Positions 18,539 to 28,416 of a stretch of 64,000 nt of DNA are shown here, piece after piece. The position numbers were made by a program, and so were the translations under genes. Source of the DNA: Mycobacterium mantenii (GTDB lineage Bacteria > Actinomycetota > Actinomycetes > Mycobacteriales > Mycobacteriaceae). The notes below the pieces were generated by a model. The model was not told the origin of the DNA. It saw only the letters and a program-made list of their open reading frames with translations, and did not search any database. The stretch is taken from contig NZ_AP022590.1 in the NCBI RefSeq assembly GCF_010731775.1, positions 1,488,001 to 1,552,000 on the forward strand, in the 5' to 3' direction. Each line of letters opens with the position of its first letter. The stretch's first letter is position 1.

Positions 18539-19195
18539 TCAGCTCCCGATCGACGTTGGATCGAAGCGCCGATCCAACGTCGAGGCAAACACCGCCGCTT
18601 GGGTCCGCCGCTCCATACCGAGCTTGGTCAGCAGCCGGGAGACGTAGTTCTTCACCGTCTTCTCGGCCAAGAACATCCGGGCCGCGATCTGCCGGTTGGT
18701 CAGGCCCTCGCCGAGCAGGCTGAGCAGCGTTCGCTCACGTTCGGTCAATCCGGACAGCGGATCCCTGTGCTCCGGGGCGCCGCGGAGCCTCGCCATCAGC
18801 GCGGCAGCCGCGCGATTGTCCAGCAGCGACTTACCAGCACCCACGTCCTTGATCGCCTGCGCGAGCTCCATCCCCCTGATGTCCTTGACGACGTAGCCGC
18901 TGGCGCCGGCCAGGATCGCCTCGAGCATCGCCTCATCGGAAGTGAACGACGTCAACATCAGACACCGCAGCTCTGGGAGCTCCGACAGCAGGTCACGGCA
19001 CAATTCGATGCCGTTGCCATCGGGGAGGCGCACGTCGAGCACGGCGACGTCGGGCCGCGTCGCAGGTATTCGCACCATCGCTTCGGACACTGAGCCCGCA
19101 TCGCCGATGACGTCCAGCTCGGGTTCCGCTGCCAGCAGATCGGTAAGTCCGCGGCGCACCACTTCATGGTCATCAACCAAGAAGACTGTAACCAT
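18539..19195 (-). CDS. dosR: DosR/DevR dormancy response regulator (NarL/LuxR family)
   Basis: A 218-residue regulator that is nearly identical in layout to M. tuberculosis DosR (217). The receiver holds the acidic pair DDH near residues 8-10, phospho-Asp54 ([10 protein letters not shown]), Thr82 and Lys104. The LuxR helix-turn-helix holds the DNA-contact residues Lys179, Lys182 and Asn183 ([13 protein letters not shown]). Thr198 is kept and the M. tuberculosis Thr205 position is Ser. The ATG at 19195 follows AGGAAGGAC. No box is seen in the 82 bases before it, so it is probably transcribed from the USP promoter at 20970-21012, as Rv3134c-devR-devS is. It should bind the boxes listed throughout this window. 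Confidence 0.98.
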   Translation of the reverse strand: MVTVFLVDDHEVVRRGLTDLLAAEPELDVIGDAGSVSEAMVRIPATRPDVAVLDVRLPDGNGIELCRDLLSELPELRCLMLTSFTSDEAMLEAILAGASGYVVKDIRGMELAQAIKDVGAGKSLLDNRAAAALMARLRGAPEHRDPLSGLTERERTLLSLLGEGLTNRQIAARMFLAEKTVKNYVSRLLTKLGMERRTQAAVFASTLDRRFDPTSIGS

Positions 19196-19277
19196 GGCGA
19201 GTCCTTCCTGTCGGCCGGGCGAGACACCAGTGTCGGGGAAATTTCGCGAGATTTTGCATCGTCATCGTCGTCCGATC

Positions 19278-20135
19278 TCACAGATGCCGGCCTTTGACGA
19301 CCAGCAGCGAGCAGTCGCCGTCTTGGAGCACGGCACTGCCGACCGGCCCAATCAGTTCTTTCAGGTGTTCACGGTTATCGGAGCCGACTATGGCGAGCTG
19401 CACCGATCCGCGGTTGCCTGCCAAATATTCGAAGAGGGTGTTGTGTACCGCCGCCGACTCCACCCGAATCTCGGGGTAGCGGCGTCGCCAACCGGCCAGG
19501 CGGCGGTCCAGGTCGGCGATCGCGCGACGGTCGTCCTTATCCTCGGCCGCCGCGCCGTAGGACACGGTTCGCCGGCATATGATCGCCTGAACCGTGGCGC
19601 TGCGCGTCCGAGCTTCTTCCATGGCAACGCCCAGCAACTCACCGCAATCGGAAGAGTTGCCCACCTCGACCACGATCCTGCCGCCCAGCTGTCCGGTCTG
19701 ATCGTGAAGTCCCCTAACGATCGCCACGTGACACTGCGCGGAGATTGCCAGGGCGGCGGCGGTGGAACCCACCCGGCCCGCTCGAAAATGGCGCAACCCC
19801 ATCGCGCCTACACACACCATGGCCGCTGATGCCGATACCGCAATCAATGACCTGATCGCCGGCCCCTGGACGATCTCCATCTCCGTCTTGACCTGCTGAC
19901 CCGTGGATTCGATTGCCGTGAGCGCACGGCCGATTGCGGTTTCCGCGGCGGCGAACGTGCGCGCGAGAACCTCCGGTTCGGCATCGAGCCCCTTGCCCTG
20001 CTCCATCGCATACATCAATCGCAGCGGAGCGTCCCGCCTCACCGCCTCGTCTACCGCCCAAAGCGCCGCCTGCACCGCGGCCTTCGACCCGTCGATACCG
20101 ACGGCGATCGGTCGATCTGTCCGTAACTCGTTCAT
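19278..20135 (-). CDS. Universal stress protein (Rv3134c/Rv2028c-like) upstream of dosR
   Basis: A 285-residue USP whose first domain is canonical at the N-terminus (IAVGIDGSKAAV) with a loop CVGAMGLRHFRAGRVGSTAAAL. The second domain is diverged (LAIVGSDNREHLKELIGPVGSAV) and ends CSLLVVKG. The ATG at 20135 places the motif as in its paralogues. A GTG at 20159 would overlap the previous USP stop by 8 bases and is an alternative; neither has a strong ribosome site. Its place directly before dosR corresponds to Rv3134c in the M. tuberculosis devRS operon. Confidence 0.9.
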   Translation of the reverse strand: MNELRTDRPIAVGIDGSKAAVQAALWAVDEAVRRDAPLRLMYAMEQGKGLDAEPEVLARTFAAAETAIGRALTAIESTGQQVKTEMEIVQGPAIRSLIAVSASAAMVCVGAMGLRHFRAGRVGSTAAALAISAQCHVAIVRGLHDQTGQLGGRIVVEVGNSSDCGELLGVAMEEARTRSATVQAIICRRTVSYGAAAEDKDDRRAIADLDRRLAGWRRRYPEIRVESAAVHNTLFEYLAGNRGSVQLAIVGSDNREHLKELIGPVGSAVLQDGDCSLLVVKGRHL

Positions 20136-20151
20136 CGCGAGGCTGTCGGAT

Positions 20152-20922
20152 CTAGTCACGGATGATCAGCACTGAGCAGTCGGGATAACCCAAAATGGGG
20201 TGCGAGTTGGGTGTGCCGAGCTCGGCGATTTGATCCGCATCGACTTTGCCGACAACGGCGAGTTCAATTGCACTGCTGTGGTTTTCAGAGGACCTCGAGC
20301 CGGTGCCGGCTGCGACGACCTGAACGGGCACGTCCGGGTAGCGCCGAACCCAGCTGTTGAGGCGTCGATCGATCTGCCGCACAGTGGCGTTGCGTCGCCG
20401 ACCTTCCTCCATGGCCTGGTGGACAACCTCTTCGTTATCGGGTTCATCGTTGAGCACCACGGCGATCACACCGGGCTGCGCCGGCGTTCCGTCAGGGTTG
20501 GTTCGGATGATGGCCACCGGGCAGTGGGCACGCATCGCCAACGCGGCCTCCGTTGTCCCCAGCAACTTCTCGGCCGCCCATCCACGCCGATCGGTTCCGA
20601 CACACACCAGGGCCGCATCCACCGATTCATTGATCAACACCTGCTCCGGGTCGCCCGAGAGCAGGACCGTTTCAAGTTCAACGGCTTTTCTCGCACCCTG
20701 CACGGCAACTTCGGCTTGGCAAAGGGCGGTCTCGCCGGCTTCGAGTTCCCAGTCGGAAGGCTGCGCGGACGTGGATCGCGATCCCTTGCGTCCGACGACG
20801 TGGACGAGGCGAAGGGGTAGCTGTCGCGTGATCGCTTCGTCGACCGCCCATTTCGCAGCGTTGACCCCAGCTTGCGACCCGTCAACGCCGACGACTACCG
20901 ACTTCGAGTGCAGCTGATTCAT
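20152..20922 (-). CDS. Universal stress protein, first gene of the dosRS operon
   Basis: A 256-residue USP: N-terminal VVVGVDGSQAGV, first-domain loop CVGTDRRGWAAEKLLGTTEAAL, and a short, diverged second domain ending CSVLIIRD. The ATG at 20922 has GGAG seven bases upstream. Two DosR-like boxes lie 48-90 bases upstream, so this is the promoter-proximal gene of USP-USP-dosR-dosS. The duplication of the USP before dosR, compared with the single Rv3134c of M. tuberculosis, is the main difference. Confidence 0.9.
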   Translation of the reverse strand: MNQLHSKSVVVGVDGSQAGVNAAKWAVDEAITRQLPLRLVHVVGRKGSRSTSAQPSDWELEAGETALCQAEVAVQGARKAVELETVLLSGDPEQVLINESVDAALVCVGTDRRGWAAEKLLGTTEAALAMRAHCPVAIIRTNPDGTPAQPGVIAVVLNDEPDNEEVVHQAMEEGRRRNATVRQIDRRLNSWVRRYPDVPVQVVAAGTGSRSSENHSSAIELAVVGKVDADQIAELGTPNSHPILGYPDCSVLIIRD

Positions 20923-20969
20923 CGGAGCTCCTGCAGTTGCGGTCGATCACTTATCGGCTCACTGCCAGG

Positions 20970-20989
20970 CTAGGGATTTTCCACCCGTT
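20970..20989 (-). promoter_or_regulatory. Weak DosR-like box near the dosRS operon start
   Basis: The core GGGATTTTCCACCC (20973-20986) is one base off in each half-site. It lies 51-64 bases upstream of the USP ATG, in the promoter-proximal position. Confidence 0.45.
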
Positions 20990-20992
20990 ATG

Positions 20993-21012
20993 GAGGGGTC
21001 CTTAGGCCTTAC
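20993..21012 (-). promoter_or_regulatory. DosR-like box upstream of USP-USP-dosR-dosS
   Basis: The core GGGTCCTTAGGCCT (20996-21009) reads AGGCCTAAGGACCC on the minus strand. Together with the weaker site at 20970 it makes a two-box promoter like that before Rv3134c, suggesting DosR autoactivation. Confidence 0.6.
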
Positions 21013-21073
21013 CTCGACAGCCGTTCGTCCCGAAGGTGCGACACCGAAGACGGTTTGGTAGATGAGCATTCGC

Positions 21074-22081
21074 TCAACGGCGGCTGAGGTCGCACGGCTC
21101 GGCGGCCAGTGCAAATAATTTCTCGACGTCCGCCCGGGTACTGACTTCCGTACCAGGCGTCATCGACATCGCTGCGCCCGCCGCTATGCCCAAGCGGACG
21201 GATTTGACGAGCGGCCATCCGCGGCTGAGCCCGGTCGCGATGGCGCCCACCATGGCATCGCCCGCCCCGACACCGCTCCCACCGCCGTGTACCGTGATTG
21301 CGGAGAATCGCTGGTCGCCCTGCGGCGTCGCGAGGAGCGCTCCGCGAGACCCCAGCGACACGAGGACCACTTGCGCGCAACCGCTTTCGACAAGCAAATT
21401 TGCGGCGGCCAATTGTTCGGACTCGGTGACGAGCAGGCCGCCGACGCGCTCGCCCAGTTCCCGCACGCTCGCCTTGAGCAAATACACACCAGAAGAGATG
21501 TGCTGCAATCCCCCGCCGGACGTGTCCAGGATAAGCCGGGCGCCCATGTCCCGGCATATGTCGGCCACCCGCTGGTAGTAGTCGGGCGGTACGCCTGGTG
21601 GCAGGCTACCGCTTGCGACGACGAAGTCGGCCGACTCCGCCTCCGCCCGCAGCCGGTCGAGACATCGCGACTGTTCGGCGGACGACAGCCATGGTCCGGG
21701 AAGAACGAAACGGTATTGCCGACCGGAACTATTTTCGTTGACAGTGAAGCTTTCACGAGTCGACGCCGCGATCTCGATCTGCTGACAGGGCACGCCCTCC
21801 TCCCGGACAAACGACGCCACAAGAGCACCGGTCGGTCCGCCGACGGTGAATATGGCGGATACCGAAGCACCGAGAACATTCGCGACGCGAGCAACGTTGA
21901 TGCCGCCGCCGCCTGGATCGTAACGTGTTGCCTGGCAGCGCATTTTGTCGGTCGGCCGCACCACGTCAACGCTAGTTGTGATGTCCAGGGCCGGATTCAT
22001 GGTCAACGTGACGATCTGCACCCGGCCGGGCGGTGCGTGGGTTGGCGCATCCATGTCCGTTGGCTCCGCTCCGTTGGTCAC
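21074..22081 (-). CDS. pfkB: PfkB-family phosphofructokinase (Rv2029c-like)
   Basis: A 335-residue ribokinase-fold sugar kinase, expected to phosphorylate fructose-6-phosphate (PfkB) or fructose-1-phosphate. It shows the N-terminal [10 protein letters not shown] signature, the [15 protein letters not shown] glycine motif and the C-terminal catalytic [14 protein letters not shown] with its anion hole and catalytic Asp. Length and sequence style match Rv2029c. Its ATG overlaps the stop of the Rv2030c-like gene by four bases (ATGA). It is the last gene of the hspX operon, as in M. tuberculosis, and would feed glycolysis in hypoxia. Confidence 0.94.
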   Translation of the reverse strand: MTNGAEPTDMDAPTHAPPGRVQIVTLTMNPALDITTSVDVVRPTDKMRCQATRYDPGGGGINVARVANVLGASVSAIFTVGGPTGALVASFVREEGVPCQQIEIAASTRESFTVNENSSGRQYRFVLPGPWLSSAEQSRCLDRLRAEAESADFVVASGSLPPGVPPDYYQRVADICRDMGARLILDTSGGGLQHISSGVYLLKASVRELGERVGGLLVTESEQLAAANLLVESGCAQVVLVSLGSRGALLATPQGDQRFSAITVHGGGSGVGAGDAMVGAIATGLSRGWPLVKSVRLGIAAGAAMSMTPGTEVSTRADVEKLFALAAEPCDLSRR

Positions 22082-24123
22082 AGTCCGGTGGGGTACGTCT
22101 CCGGTGTTTCGCCGGCGATCCAGAGGCTGGTGGGCTCCAGGGGCTCGAGCGCCCGGGTGCTATCGATATGGATCATCGCGTCGAACTGGTCCGCGGGCCG
22201 CACGTGGAAGTAGTGGCTTTGCCGTTCCGTTTCGGGCCGGTAGATGACGCCGATGGCGCGTCCCAACCGAACGGCGCTGAGCGGGTCGGCGGCTTCCGGC
22301 TTGATGAGTGCCGACACCAGGAACGAGGGCTTCCCGGCCTCGTGCAGGAGTTCCTCGATACTTCCGTTGAGCGCCGGCCGAACGGTCTTTCGCTCCGCCA
22401 CGCCGCCCCACTCGCTGGCGGCGGTGACCGTGCCGTCGTACGTGCTGAACCCGATCAGCCGGGACTCTTCGCCATACTCTTGACGGACGAGCTGTCCGAG
22501 CGTGAGCTGCCCATCCGCCCAGACTTCCGTCGCCCGGGCATCGCCGACATGAGAGTTATGAGCCCACACCACGATTCGCGCCGACGGAACATCCGAATGA
22601 CGGTCCAGATGTTTCACCAGCGCCCCGAGTGTCTGTGCCATGTGCGTGTCGCGCAGGTTCCATGAGCTGACGCGCCCGCTGAACATCGTCCGGTAGTACA
22701 TCTCAGCGTTGCGAACGGTCTGCGCATTCTGCTCGGCGTAGAACAGTTCGTCTTCCGCGAGCAGTCCATCCATGCGCGCGTAGGCCAGTGCGTGACGCTG
22801 GATGTCCACCAGCTGTTCGACGGCTTGCGTCTCACACGACGGGCCGGCGCCGAATGCCGCCGCAAAACCGTACGCCTGGCCGTCATCGGCGGAGGCGTGA
22901 TCGAAGCACACATAGCGCTCCCGCGCCCGCGCCGCCGCCTTCGGATCGATCTTGTCGAGGTAGCCGATAACTTCCTGCAACGATCGGTGCAGGCTGTACA
23001 GATCGAGTCCGTAGAATCCGGCCTGCCGTTGTCCGTTCGACTCCTGCCGTTGGTTGCGCGCACGGAGCCAATCAACGAAATCACGAACGACTGTGTTGCG
23101 CCACATCCAGGCCGGAAAGCGCTCGAACCCGCTCAATGCGGCGTCCGCGCTTTCGTCTTCGCCCCGGCCGTGTACGTACCGATTCACCCGGTAGGCGTCA
23201 GGCCAGTCGGCCTCCGCGGCGACTGCGCAAAACCCCTTCTCGTCAATCAGCCATTTCGTGATTGCGGCCCGCGCCTCGTAAAACTCATGAGTGCCATGCG
23301 AACTCTCGCCGATCAGTACGATCCGCGCATCACCGATCAGCTCGTCCAACGTTTCACGGGGCGGGACACCCGCCGGTGCATCGATGGCCACACTGGCGAC
23401 AATCTGGGCCGGGGCCCACTCCGCGGCCGTCGTCGCCGGCGCCGCTGTCGTGGGTGTGGCGAGCAGCTGACGAACCTCCTCGTCGGTGACCTGACGGAAG
23501 TCCCAGAACGACTCCCCAACGGCGAGAAATGGGGTTGGCATGCTTGCGCAGACGACGTCGTCCACCAGGCCGGCGAACTCCCGGCAGGTAGATTCCGGGG
23601 CCGCGGGCACGGCCATCACGATCTGGGCGGGCTCGGCCTCACGCAATGCCTGCACCGCCGCGAGCATGCTTGCGCCGGTGGCCAGACCATCATCGACGAG
23701 GATGACCGTTTTGCCGGCCACCTCCACAGGTGGACGTCCGTCGCGGTAGGCGGCCTCGCGCCGAATCAGTTCCCGGCCTTCGCGTTCGGCGATGAACCGC
23801 AGTTGCTGTGGGGTGATCCGCAGGCCCCGCACGACGTCGTCATTGACGACGACGCGCCCCCCGCTCGCCAGTGCCCCGACCGCGAACTCTTCATGCCCGG
23901 GCGCACCGAGCTTGCGCACGATGAAGGCGTCCAGCGGGGCGTGCAGCGCTGCGGCTACCTCCCATGCCACGGGCAACCCTCCCCTGGCCAAACCCAGGAC
24001 GATCACGTCTGGTCGATCCCGGTAGGCGGTGAGCAGGTTTGCCAGCACCTGCCCGGCCTCGCGGCGGTCGCGGAACACGCGCCGCGGCGAGCGCCGGGTG
24101 ACGTCAGCCGCTGTGGTCATCAT
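22078..24123 (-). CDS. Phosphoribosyltransferase-erythromycin esterase fusion (Rv2030c-like)
   Basis: A 681-residue fusion, the same length as I recall for Rv2030c. Residues about 10-215 form a PRTase domain with the PRPP loop [13 protein letters not shown]. Residues about 240-670 form an erythromycin-esterase-like domain ([43 protein letters not shown]). The ATG at 24123 starts 10 bases after the hspX stop; a longer ORF start would lie inside hspX. The reaction is unknown. It is co-transcribed with hspX and pfkB, exactly the Rv2031c-Rv2030c-Rv2029c order. Confidence 0.93.
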   Translation of the reverse strand: MMTTAADVTRRSPRRVFRDRREAGQVLANLLTAYRDRPDVIVLGLARGGLPVAWEVAAALHAPLDAFIVRKLGAPGHEEFAVGALASGGRVVVNDDVVRGLRITPQQLRFIAEREGRELIRREAAYRDGRPPVEVAGKTVILVDDGLATGASMLAAVQALREAEPAQIVMAVPAAPESTCREFAGLVDDVVCASMPTPFLAVGESFWDFRQVTDEEVRQLLATPTTAAPATTAAEWAPAQIVASVAIDAPAGVPPRETLDELIGDARIVLIGESSHGTHEFYEARAAITKWLIDEKGFCAVAAEADWPDAYRVNRYVHGRGEDESADAALSGFERFPAWMWRNTVVRDFVDWLRARNQRQESNGQRQAGFYGLDLYSLHRSLQEVIGYLDKIDPKAAARARERYVCFDHASADDGQAYGFAAAFGAGPSCETQAVEQLVDIQRHALAYARMDGLLAEDELFYAEQNAQTVRNAEMYYRTMFSGRVSSWNLRDTHMAQTLGALVKHLDRHSDVPSARIVVWAHNSHVGDARATEVWADGQLTLGQLVRQEYGEESRLIGFSTYDGTVTAASEWGGVAERKTVRPALNGSIEELLHEAGKPSFLVSALIKPEAADPLSAVRLGRAIGVIYRPETERQSHYFHVRPADQFDAMIHIDSTRALEPLEPTSLWIAGETPETYPTGL

Positions 24124-24133
24124 GCGCCCGCGG

Positions 24134-24571
24134 TCACTGACCATTGGCCGATTGCACTTCGATGTGTCGCTCGGCCGGCTTCGCTTCCGAAACTGCCACC
24201 GCGACAGTGAGAATCCCCTTGTCGTAAGTGGCTTCGATGCTTCCCTCGTCAGCACCGGCCGGCAGGGACACACTCCGAACGAACGTGCCGTACGAGAACT
24301 CCGAGCGCCCATCGAAGTCCTTCCTCTCGCTACGCTCCGCCTTGATCGTCAGGTGGCCGTCACGCACGGTGATGTCGATGTCCTTTGCGGGGTCGACGCC
24401 CGGCATTTCCGCGCGCACCACATAGCGACCGTCTTTCATCTCGTCCTCGAGCCGCATCACGCGGGTGTCGAAGGCAGGACGCAGCCCGGCCAGGGATGGA
24501 AAGCCGGCGAATAGCTCCGAGAACTCCGGGAACAGCGACATCGGCCGGCGCCGAAGGGAAACGGTGCTCAT
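24134..24571 (-). CDS. hspX: Alpha-crystallin small heat-shock protein HspX/Acr, copy 1
   Basis: A 145-residue Hsp20 chaperone. It has the N-terminal [21 protein letters not shown] segment, the alpha-crystallin domain ([35 protein letters not shown]) and the YDKGILTV strand; all are typical of mycobacterial HspX (144). The ATG at 24571 follows CAGGAG at 7 bases, so the upstream 21 codons are not used. It holds unfolded proteins in dormancy and is one of the strongest DosR targets. A very good box lies 69-88 bases upstream. A second, somewhat closer copy of the M. tuberculosis form is at 42018. Confidence 0.97.
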   Translation of the reverse strand: MSTVSLRRRPMSLFPEFSELFAGFPSLAGLRPAFDTRVMRLEDEMKDGRYVVRAEMPGVDPAKDIDITVRDGHLTIKAERSERKDFDGRSEFSYGTFVRSVSLPAGADEGSIEATYDKGILTVAVAVSEAKPAERHIEVQSANGQ

Positions 24572-24639
24572 GGGTATCTCCTGATATCGAGATTTGCAAT
24601 GGTTGCGCTGTCCATCGCACCAATCGGCCGGCAATGCCG

Positions 24640-24659
24640 AAAGGGACCGAAGTCCCCGG
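24640..24659 (-). promoter_or_regulatory. DosR box of the hspX operon
   Basis: The core GGGACCGAAGTCCC (24643-24656) has both half-sites perfect (GGGAC/GTCCC). It is 69-88 bases upstream of the hspX ATG. Confidence 0.8.
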
Positions 24660-24728
24660 GTCGTAGGTCGTTCGTCAGCTCCCCACCGGCCGCGACGGCG
24701 GTGGCTCGCACCGGCGGCACAAGGTATC

Positions 24729-24756
24729 TCGCGGCCACCCTCTCGCGGCCACCCTC
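24729..24756. repeat. Tandem duplication of a 14-mer
   Basis: TCGCGGCCACCCTC occurs twice with no gap (24729-24742, 24743-24756). It lies 40 bases past the stop of the 83-aa gene and upstream of the hspX box. No function is evident. Confidence 0.6.
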
Positions 24757-24796
24757 GAACGCCTTCGGCGGCAGAACGGCGCGTGGTCGCGGCCGG

Positions 24797-25048
24797 CTAC
24801 CGGCTGGGTGGAAGCCGTTGCGACTGCGCACTGATGCATCCCATGACGCGGTCGAACACGAGGCCGAATGCGTCGCCATCCTCAGCGATGCTGAACAGGC
24901 CCCGCTGGCGAAGAAACCCCTCGAGCCGCCGATCCAGCGGCCAATCCGCATAGATGTCGTCCGCATAGGTGGAATTGGTGAATTGCCAAGCGAGCGCGTC
25001 GACATCGGAACCAGTCAGCAGTAATCGATCATCCAGCGGAGAGACCAT
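24797..25048 (-). CDS. Small orphan protein (83 aa), probable DosR-regulon member
   Basis: An acidic, Asp- and aromatic-rich 83-residue protein that I do not recognise. It has a central ADDIYADWPLDRRLEGFLRQRG segment that looks like two short helices, and no membrane segment or signal. The ATG at 25048 follows CAGGGAAG. It lies between hspX and the Acg-type gene in the same direction, and a DosR-like box lies about 160-175 bases upstream. Codon third positions are GC-rich, as expected for coding sequence here. Its role is unknown. Confidence 0.65.
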   Translation of the reverse strand: MVSPLDDRLLLTGSDVDALAWQFTNSTYADDIYADWPLDRRLEGFLRQRGLFSIAEDGDAFGLVFDRVMGCISAQSQRLPPSR

Positions 25049-25205
25049 TTCACTTCCCTGTATATGTACCTGCAGTATGCGCCGCGTCGTCGCGTATGAG
25101 CTTCTTTGGTCAGTGCCGATGTCATTTCAGTGCCCTATCGCGAAGTAAGGCGACCCCGGATTAAATCGGTGGCCGCTTCATTTTTTCGTTGTGATCGGGT
25201 ATCGC

Positions 25206-25225
25206 ATAGAGCCTGAAGTCCCTAT
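25206..25225 (-). promoter_or_regulatory. DosR-like box upstream of the 83-aa gene
   Basis: On the minus strand ATAGGGACTTCAGGCTCTAT, core GGGACTTCAGGCTC (25209-25222). It is almost the same as the box at 422, which also precedes a small orphan gene. Confidence 0.6.
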
Positions 25226-25288
25226 TGATCGGGCTGCTCGCCCGCTGACAACTACCGGTCGCCCGCCAGACTCAGCGCGCCAGAGGCC

Positions 25289-26272
25289 CTAGCGTCGGAT
25301 CTCCAACACGTCGCTCAGCGGTCGCCGCGGCGTCCGCTGGGGATGCAAGTCACCCTCGGGCTCGACTCCCACCCGGATCAAGACCTGCGGCAGGGCGAAC
25401 CGGCCGGTCAGGTCCCGGATCATCTCCCTGGTCGATTCCAGCTCCGTGATGTGGGTTACCGGGCACGTCGACAAGCCGGCCATCGTGGACTCCAGCAAGA
25501 CCGTTGACAGCGCCTCGCCGCATCGGAGGGCGTCGAGCCGCGAGTCTCCGAGTGTCGACAGGACGAGAATTACCGCTTCGTCGTAGGTCCCCGCTGAACT
25601 CCGCTCGTCCAACGGGTCGACCGGGAACCGGCGGTTCACATCGACTCTGCGGTCGTCCGATTCCGAAATCAGTGCGCTTTCGGGAATACCCTCGTACTTT
25701 CTCAACGGCGATGTCCACCAATCCAATTCGTGGTGGTAATTGTCGTCGTAGCGGCGCAGGGCTTCGGTGAGCCGAGCCGCTTCCGCCAGCCGCGGCCGCG
25801 CCTCTACACCCAGCACGTCGAGGGTGACGAAAGCATCCTCCAACGCGTTGCGAAGCACTGGTTCGAACGACGACCAATGCTTCGGAGCTGCAAACGGCAG
25901 CCTGCTTGTCCGGCGACGCAATATCGCGTCGGCAAGGTCGCGGCGGGCCGGCGCGACATAATCGGTCAACACAAAGTCGATCGAGGCGAGGTGGTCGAGA
26001 TTGTTCGGATTGGGAAATGGCTCGACGTTCGTGTTCCAGCCGACCGTAGCCATGGCGACCCGAAAGTGATCAAGCGCCGCACCACAGCTGATGATCGCCT
26101 CCCGTCCGGATTTGTCGGTCGAGGCCACCGTTCGGTGCGGATCGAGGAATAGGTCGACGCCGGAGCCGCCCGCAATCCAGCGCCAGGGCTGACTGTTGTG
26201 CAGCGACGGAGCATGACAGGCCAACTCGACCGCCGCCGTGATCACGTTGGTGTCCGCCGTCATTTGGGTCAT
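25289..26272 (-). CDS. Acg-family nitroreductase-like protein (Rv2032/Rv3131-like), copy 1
   Basis: A 327-residue protein of the Acg family: a tandem nitroreductase fold with a diverged FMN site that in Acg is occluded by a lid. The N-terminal signature ACHAPSLHNSQPWRW is clear, and a second half-domain ends with VLIRVG and PRRPLSDVLEIRR. The ATG at 26272 follows AGGTGAAA; an ATG three codons later is an alternative, and the 97-codon upstream extension crosses a DosR box and is rejected. Rv2032 (acg) lies divergent from hspX in M. tuberculosis; here the same pair is in one orientation with a small gene between them. A role in sequestering flavin or reducing equivalents is possible. Confidence 0.92.
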   Translation of the reverse strand: MTQMTADTNVITAAVELACHAPSLHNSQPWRWIAGGSGVDLFLDPHRTVASTDKSGREAIISCGAALDHFRVAMATVGWNTNVEPFPNPNNLDHLASIDFVLTDYVAPARRDLADAILRRRTSRLPFAAPKHWSSFEPVLRNALEDAFVTLDVLGVEARPRLAEAARLTEALRRYDDNYHHELDWWTSPLRKYEGIPESALISESDDRRVDVNRRFPVDPLDERSSAGTYDEAVILVLSTLGDSRLDALRCGEALSTVLLESTMAGLSTCPVTHITELESTREMIRDLTGRFALPQVLIRVGVEPEGDLHPQRTPRRPLSDVLEIRR

Positions 26273-26326
26273 CACTTTCACCTGTCTGTCTATGGCTACG
26301 ACCTTTCGGCAAACGGGCACCCGACG

Positions 26327-26346
26327 CCAGGGTCCTAGGTCCCCAC
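26327..26346 (-). promoter_or_regulatory. DosR box upstream of the Acg-like gene
   Basis: GGGTCCTAGGTCCC at 26330-26343 is a near-perfect palindrome (GGGACCTAGGACCC on the minus strand). It is 58-71 bases upstream of the ATG at 26272. The 344-base divergent gap to the Acs-like gene otherwise shows only a half-site at 26506. Confidence 0.75.
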
Positions 26347-26505
26347 CGTTCCGTCCTTGGACTCCACGGCGGCAAGGCCTCACGCAGCCGACTCCCGCGT
26401 CGAACTGCAGCGACTCAAAGGACGAAACACGTCGCTGTCGATGACTTTCTTCTCTATTGCGGCCTGCAGCACCCGGAAAACGATGAAGACACCCACGCGA
26501 CGAAA

Positions 26506-26519
26506 GGGACAGTGATGGC
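26506..26519 (+). promoter_or_regulatory. Possible DosR half-site before the Acs-like operon
   Basis: GGGACAGTGATGGC keeps only the left half-site and lies about 100 bases upstream of the start at 26617. Another half-site (AGGACTTCC) overlaps the start codon. The regulation is therefore only suggested. Confidence 0.3.
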
Positions 26520-26616
26520 AGCCATCTGCCGCGTCGAGCACTACTCCGGGAGCCCTCAACCACGCTTGAGGAAGGTTCTTGCTGTCACCGATCGGACAGA
26601 CCTCTAGGACTTCCGC

Positions 26617-28416
26617 ATGGATATCATCCGCAAACTGCCCCGTGACTTGACCATCCCGCCGAACCTCATGAATTACGAGGAGGCGCGTGCGAAATTCCGC
26701 TGGTCCGATGTGCCGCAGCTGTGCGAGGGCATGGGTCCGGGCGGATGCAACATCGCCTACGCCGCCGTCGACCGACACGCAGTCGGCGTGACCGCCAACC
26801 GCACCGCGTTGCGCTTCATCACCGGCAAGGGCTGGGACGGTGCGATCGGGACGCACGATCTCAGCTACGCCGAGCTCGGCCGGTTTTGCATGCGATTTTC
26901 CGGCGTGCTGCGCTCGCTGGGCATCAACAAGGGCGGTCGCGTCTTCACGCTCATGGGTCGTAGCCCCGAGCAGTACATCACCATCATGGGTGCGCTGCGC
27001 AACGGCAGTGTCGTCTCACCCTTGTTCTCGGCCTTCGGACCCGAGCCGATCACCACGAGAATAGACATCGGGCAGGCTGACGTGCTGGTGACCACCAAGG
27101 CGATTTACGAGCGCAAGATCGCCAAGGTCCGCCATCGGATACCCTCGGTCCGGCACATCTTGGTGGTCGACGAAACCAGATCCGACGTTCAGTTGCCCGG
27201 AACGCTGAACTTCTGGCAATGGATGGACGCCGCCAACGAGAACACGCCGATCGAACCCACCACCGCCGACGACCCGGCGCTGCTGCACTTCACCAGCGGA
27301 ACCACCGGTACACCCAAAGGCGCAATTCACGTCCACGGTGCGGTCGCGATGCACTACGTCACCGGCTTGTACGCGCTCGACCTGCACCGTGACGACACCT
27401 ATTGGTGCACAGCGGATCCCGGTTGGGTTACCGGCATGTCCTACGGGATCATCAGTCCCCTGCTGCATGGAGTCACCTCGATCGTCGACGAGGCGGAGTT
27501 CGATGCGAAGCGGTGGTACGGGATTCTGCAAGACCAGGGTGTGTCGATCTGGTATACGGCACCAACCGCGATAAGGATGCTGATCAAAGCGGGCCCCGAA
27601 CTGCCGGCGCAGTACAATTTTCCACGACTGCGATTTATCGCGAGTGTGGGCGAGCCGCTCAACCCCGAGGCGGTGTGGTGGGGAAAGCGGGTGCTGGGCT
27701 TGCCAATTCATGACAACTGGTGGCAGACGGAAACCGGCGGGATCATGATCGCGAACACCCCGGCGTTCGACATCAAGCCCGGCTCGATGGGCCGACCGCT
27801 TCCCGGCGTGGACGCATATATCGTGGGCCACAACGACGACGGCACCATCACGGTCATCGATCAACCCGACGTCGAGGGCGAGCTCGCGCTCAAGCCAGGC
27901 TGGCCATCGATGTTTCGCGGCTATCTGAACGCCGCGGATCGATACCGGAAGTGTTTCGCGGATGGACTGTATCTGACCGGAGACCTCGCGAAGAAGGACG
28001 CCGACGGGTACTTCTGGTTCGTCGGACGCAAAGACGATGTGATCAAGTCGGCGGGACATCTGATCGGTCCCTTCGAGGTGGAGAGCGCGCTGACCGATCA
28101 TCCGGCGGTGGCGGAGGCGGCGGTCATCGGCAAGCCCGATCCGACCGTCGGCGAAATGGTCAAAGCGTTCGTCACTCTGAAGAACGGCATAGTCGGCGAC
28201 GAGGACCTGCGCCTGGAACTGATTGGCCACGCGCGCAAGCGACTCGGGGCCACGGTGGCGCCGAAGGAGCTCGATTTCGTCGACTCGCTGCCACACACGA
28301 GCAGCGGCAAGATCATGCGCCGGCTGCTGAAGGCTCGTGAGTTGGGACTGCCCGAGGGTGATACCTCCACCATCGAGCAGCACCCCGACCAGAACGTCGA
28401 AAAGGTACCTTCATGA
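26617..28416 (+). CDS. Acetyl-CoA synthetase-like AMP-forming acyl-CoA ligase
   Basis: A 599-residue adenylate-forming enzyme that activates acetate or another short acid to acyl-CoA. It has the AMP-binding loop [16 protein letters not shown], the [10 protein letters not shown] substrate motif, the [20 protein letters not shown] hinge and the C-terminal [12 protein letters not shown], with the Lys that protein acetylases modify. It is about 50 residues shorter than typical Acs. It is the first gene of a five-gene cassette: its stop overlaps the E1-alpha start by four bases. The ribosome site is weak. With the dehydrogenase genes it probably interconverts short acids, keto acids and acyl-CoA; the substrate is not known. 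Confidence 0.92.
   Translation: MDIIRKLPRDLTIPPNLMNYEEARAKFRWSDVPQLCEGMGPGGCNIAYAAVDRHAVGVTANRTALRFITGKGWDGAIGTHDLSYAELGRFCMRFSGVLRSLGINKGGRVFTLMGRSPEQYITIMGALRNGSVVSPLFSAFGPEPITTRIDIGQADVLVTTKAIYERKIAKVRHRIPSVRHILVVDETRSDVQLPGTLNFWQWMDAANENTPIEPTTADDPALLHFTSGTTGTPKGAIHVHGAVAMHYVTGLYALDLHRDDTYWCTADPGWVTGMSYGIISPLLHGVTSIVDEAEFDAKRWYGILQDQGVSIWYTAPTAIRMLIKAGPELPAQYNFPRLRFIASVGEPLNPEAVWWGKRVLGLPIHDNWWQTETGGIMIANTPAFDIKPGSMGRPLPGVDAYIVGHNDDGTITVIDQPDVEGELALKPGWPSMFRGYLNAADRYRKCFADGLYLTGDLAKKDADGYFWFVGRKDDVIKSAGHLIGPFEVESALTDHPAVAEAAVIGKPDPTVGEMVKAFVTLKNGIVGDEDLRLELIGHARKRLGATVAPKELDFVDSLPHTSSGKIMRRLLKARELGLPEGDTSTIEQHPDQNVEKVPS

Noticed and set aside
22792..24210. 472-codon ORF on the plus strand
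   Set aside because: It is antisense to the Rv2030c-like gene, whose PRTase and esterase motifs are clear; no domain is visible in the reverse frame.
24729..24756. CRISPR-like repeat
   Set aside because: Only two copies in direct contact with no spacer; simple tandem duplication.
26273..26563. 97-codon N-terminal extension of the first Acg-like protein
   Set aside because: It crosses the DosR box; the family signature begins just after Met at 26272, which has a ribosome site.
27016..28383. 455-codon ORF on the minus strand
   Set aside because: It is antisense to the Acs-like ligase with intact AMP-binding motifs; composition is that of a mirror frame.
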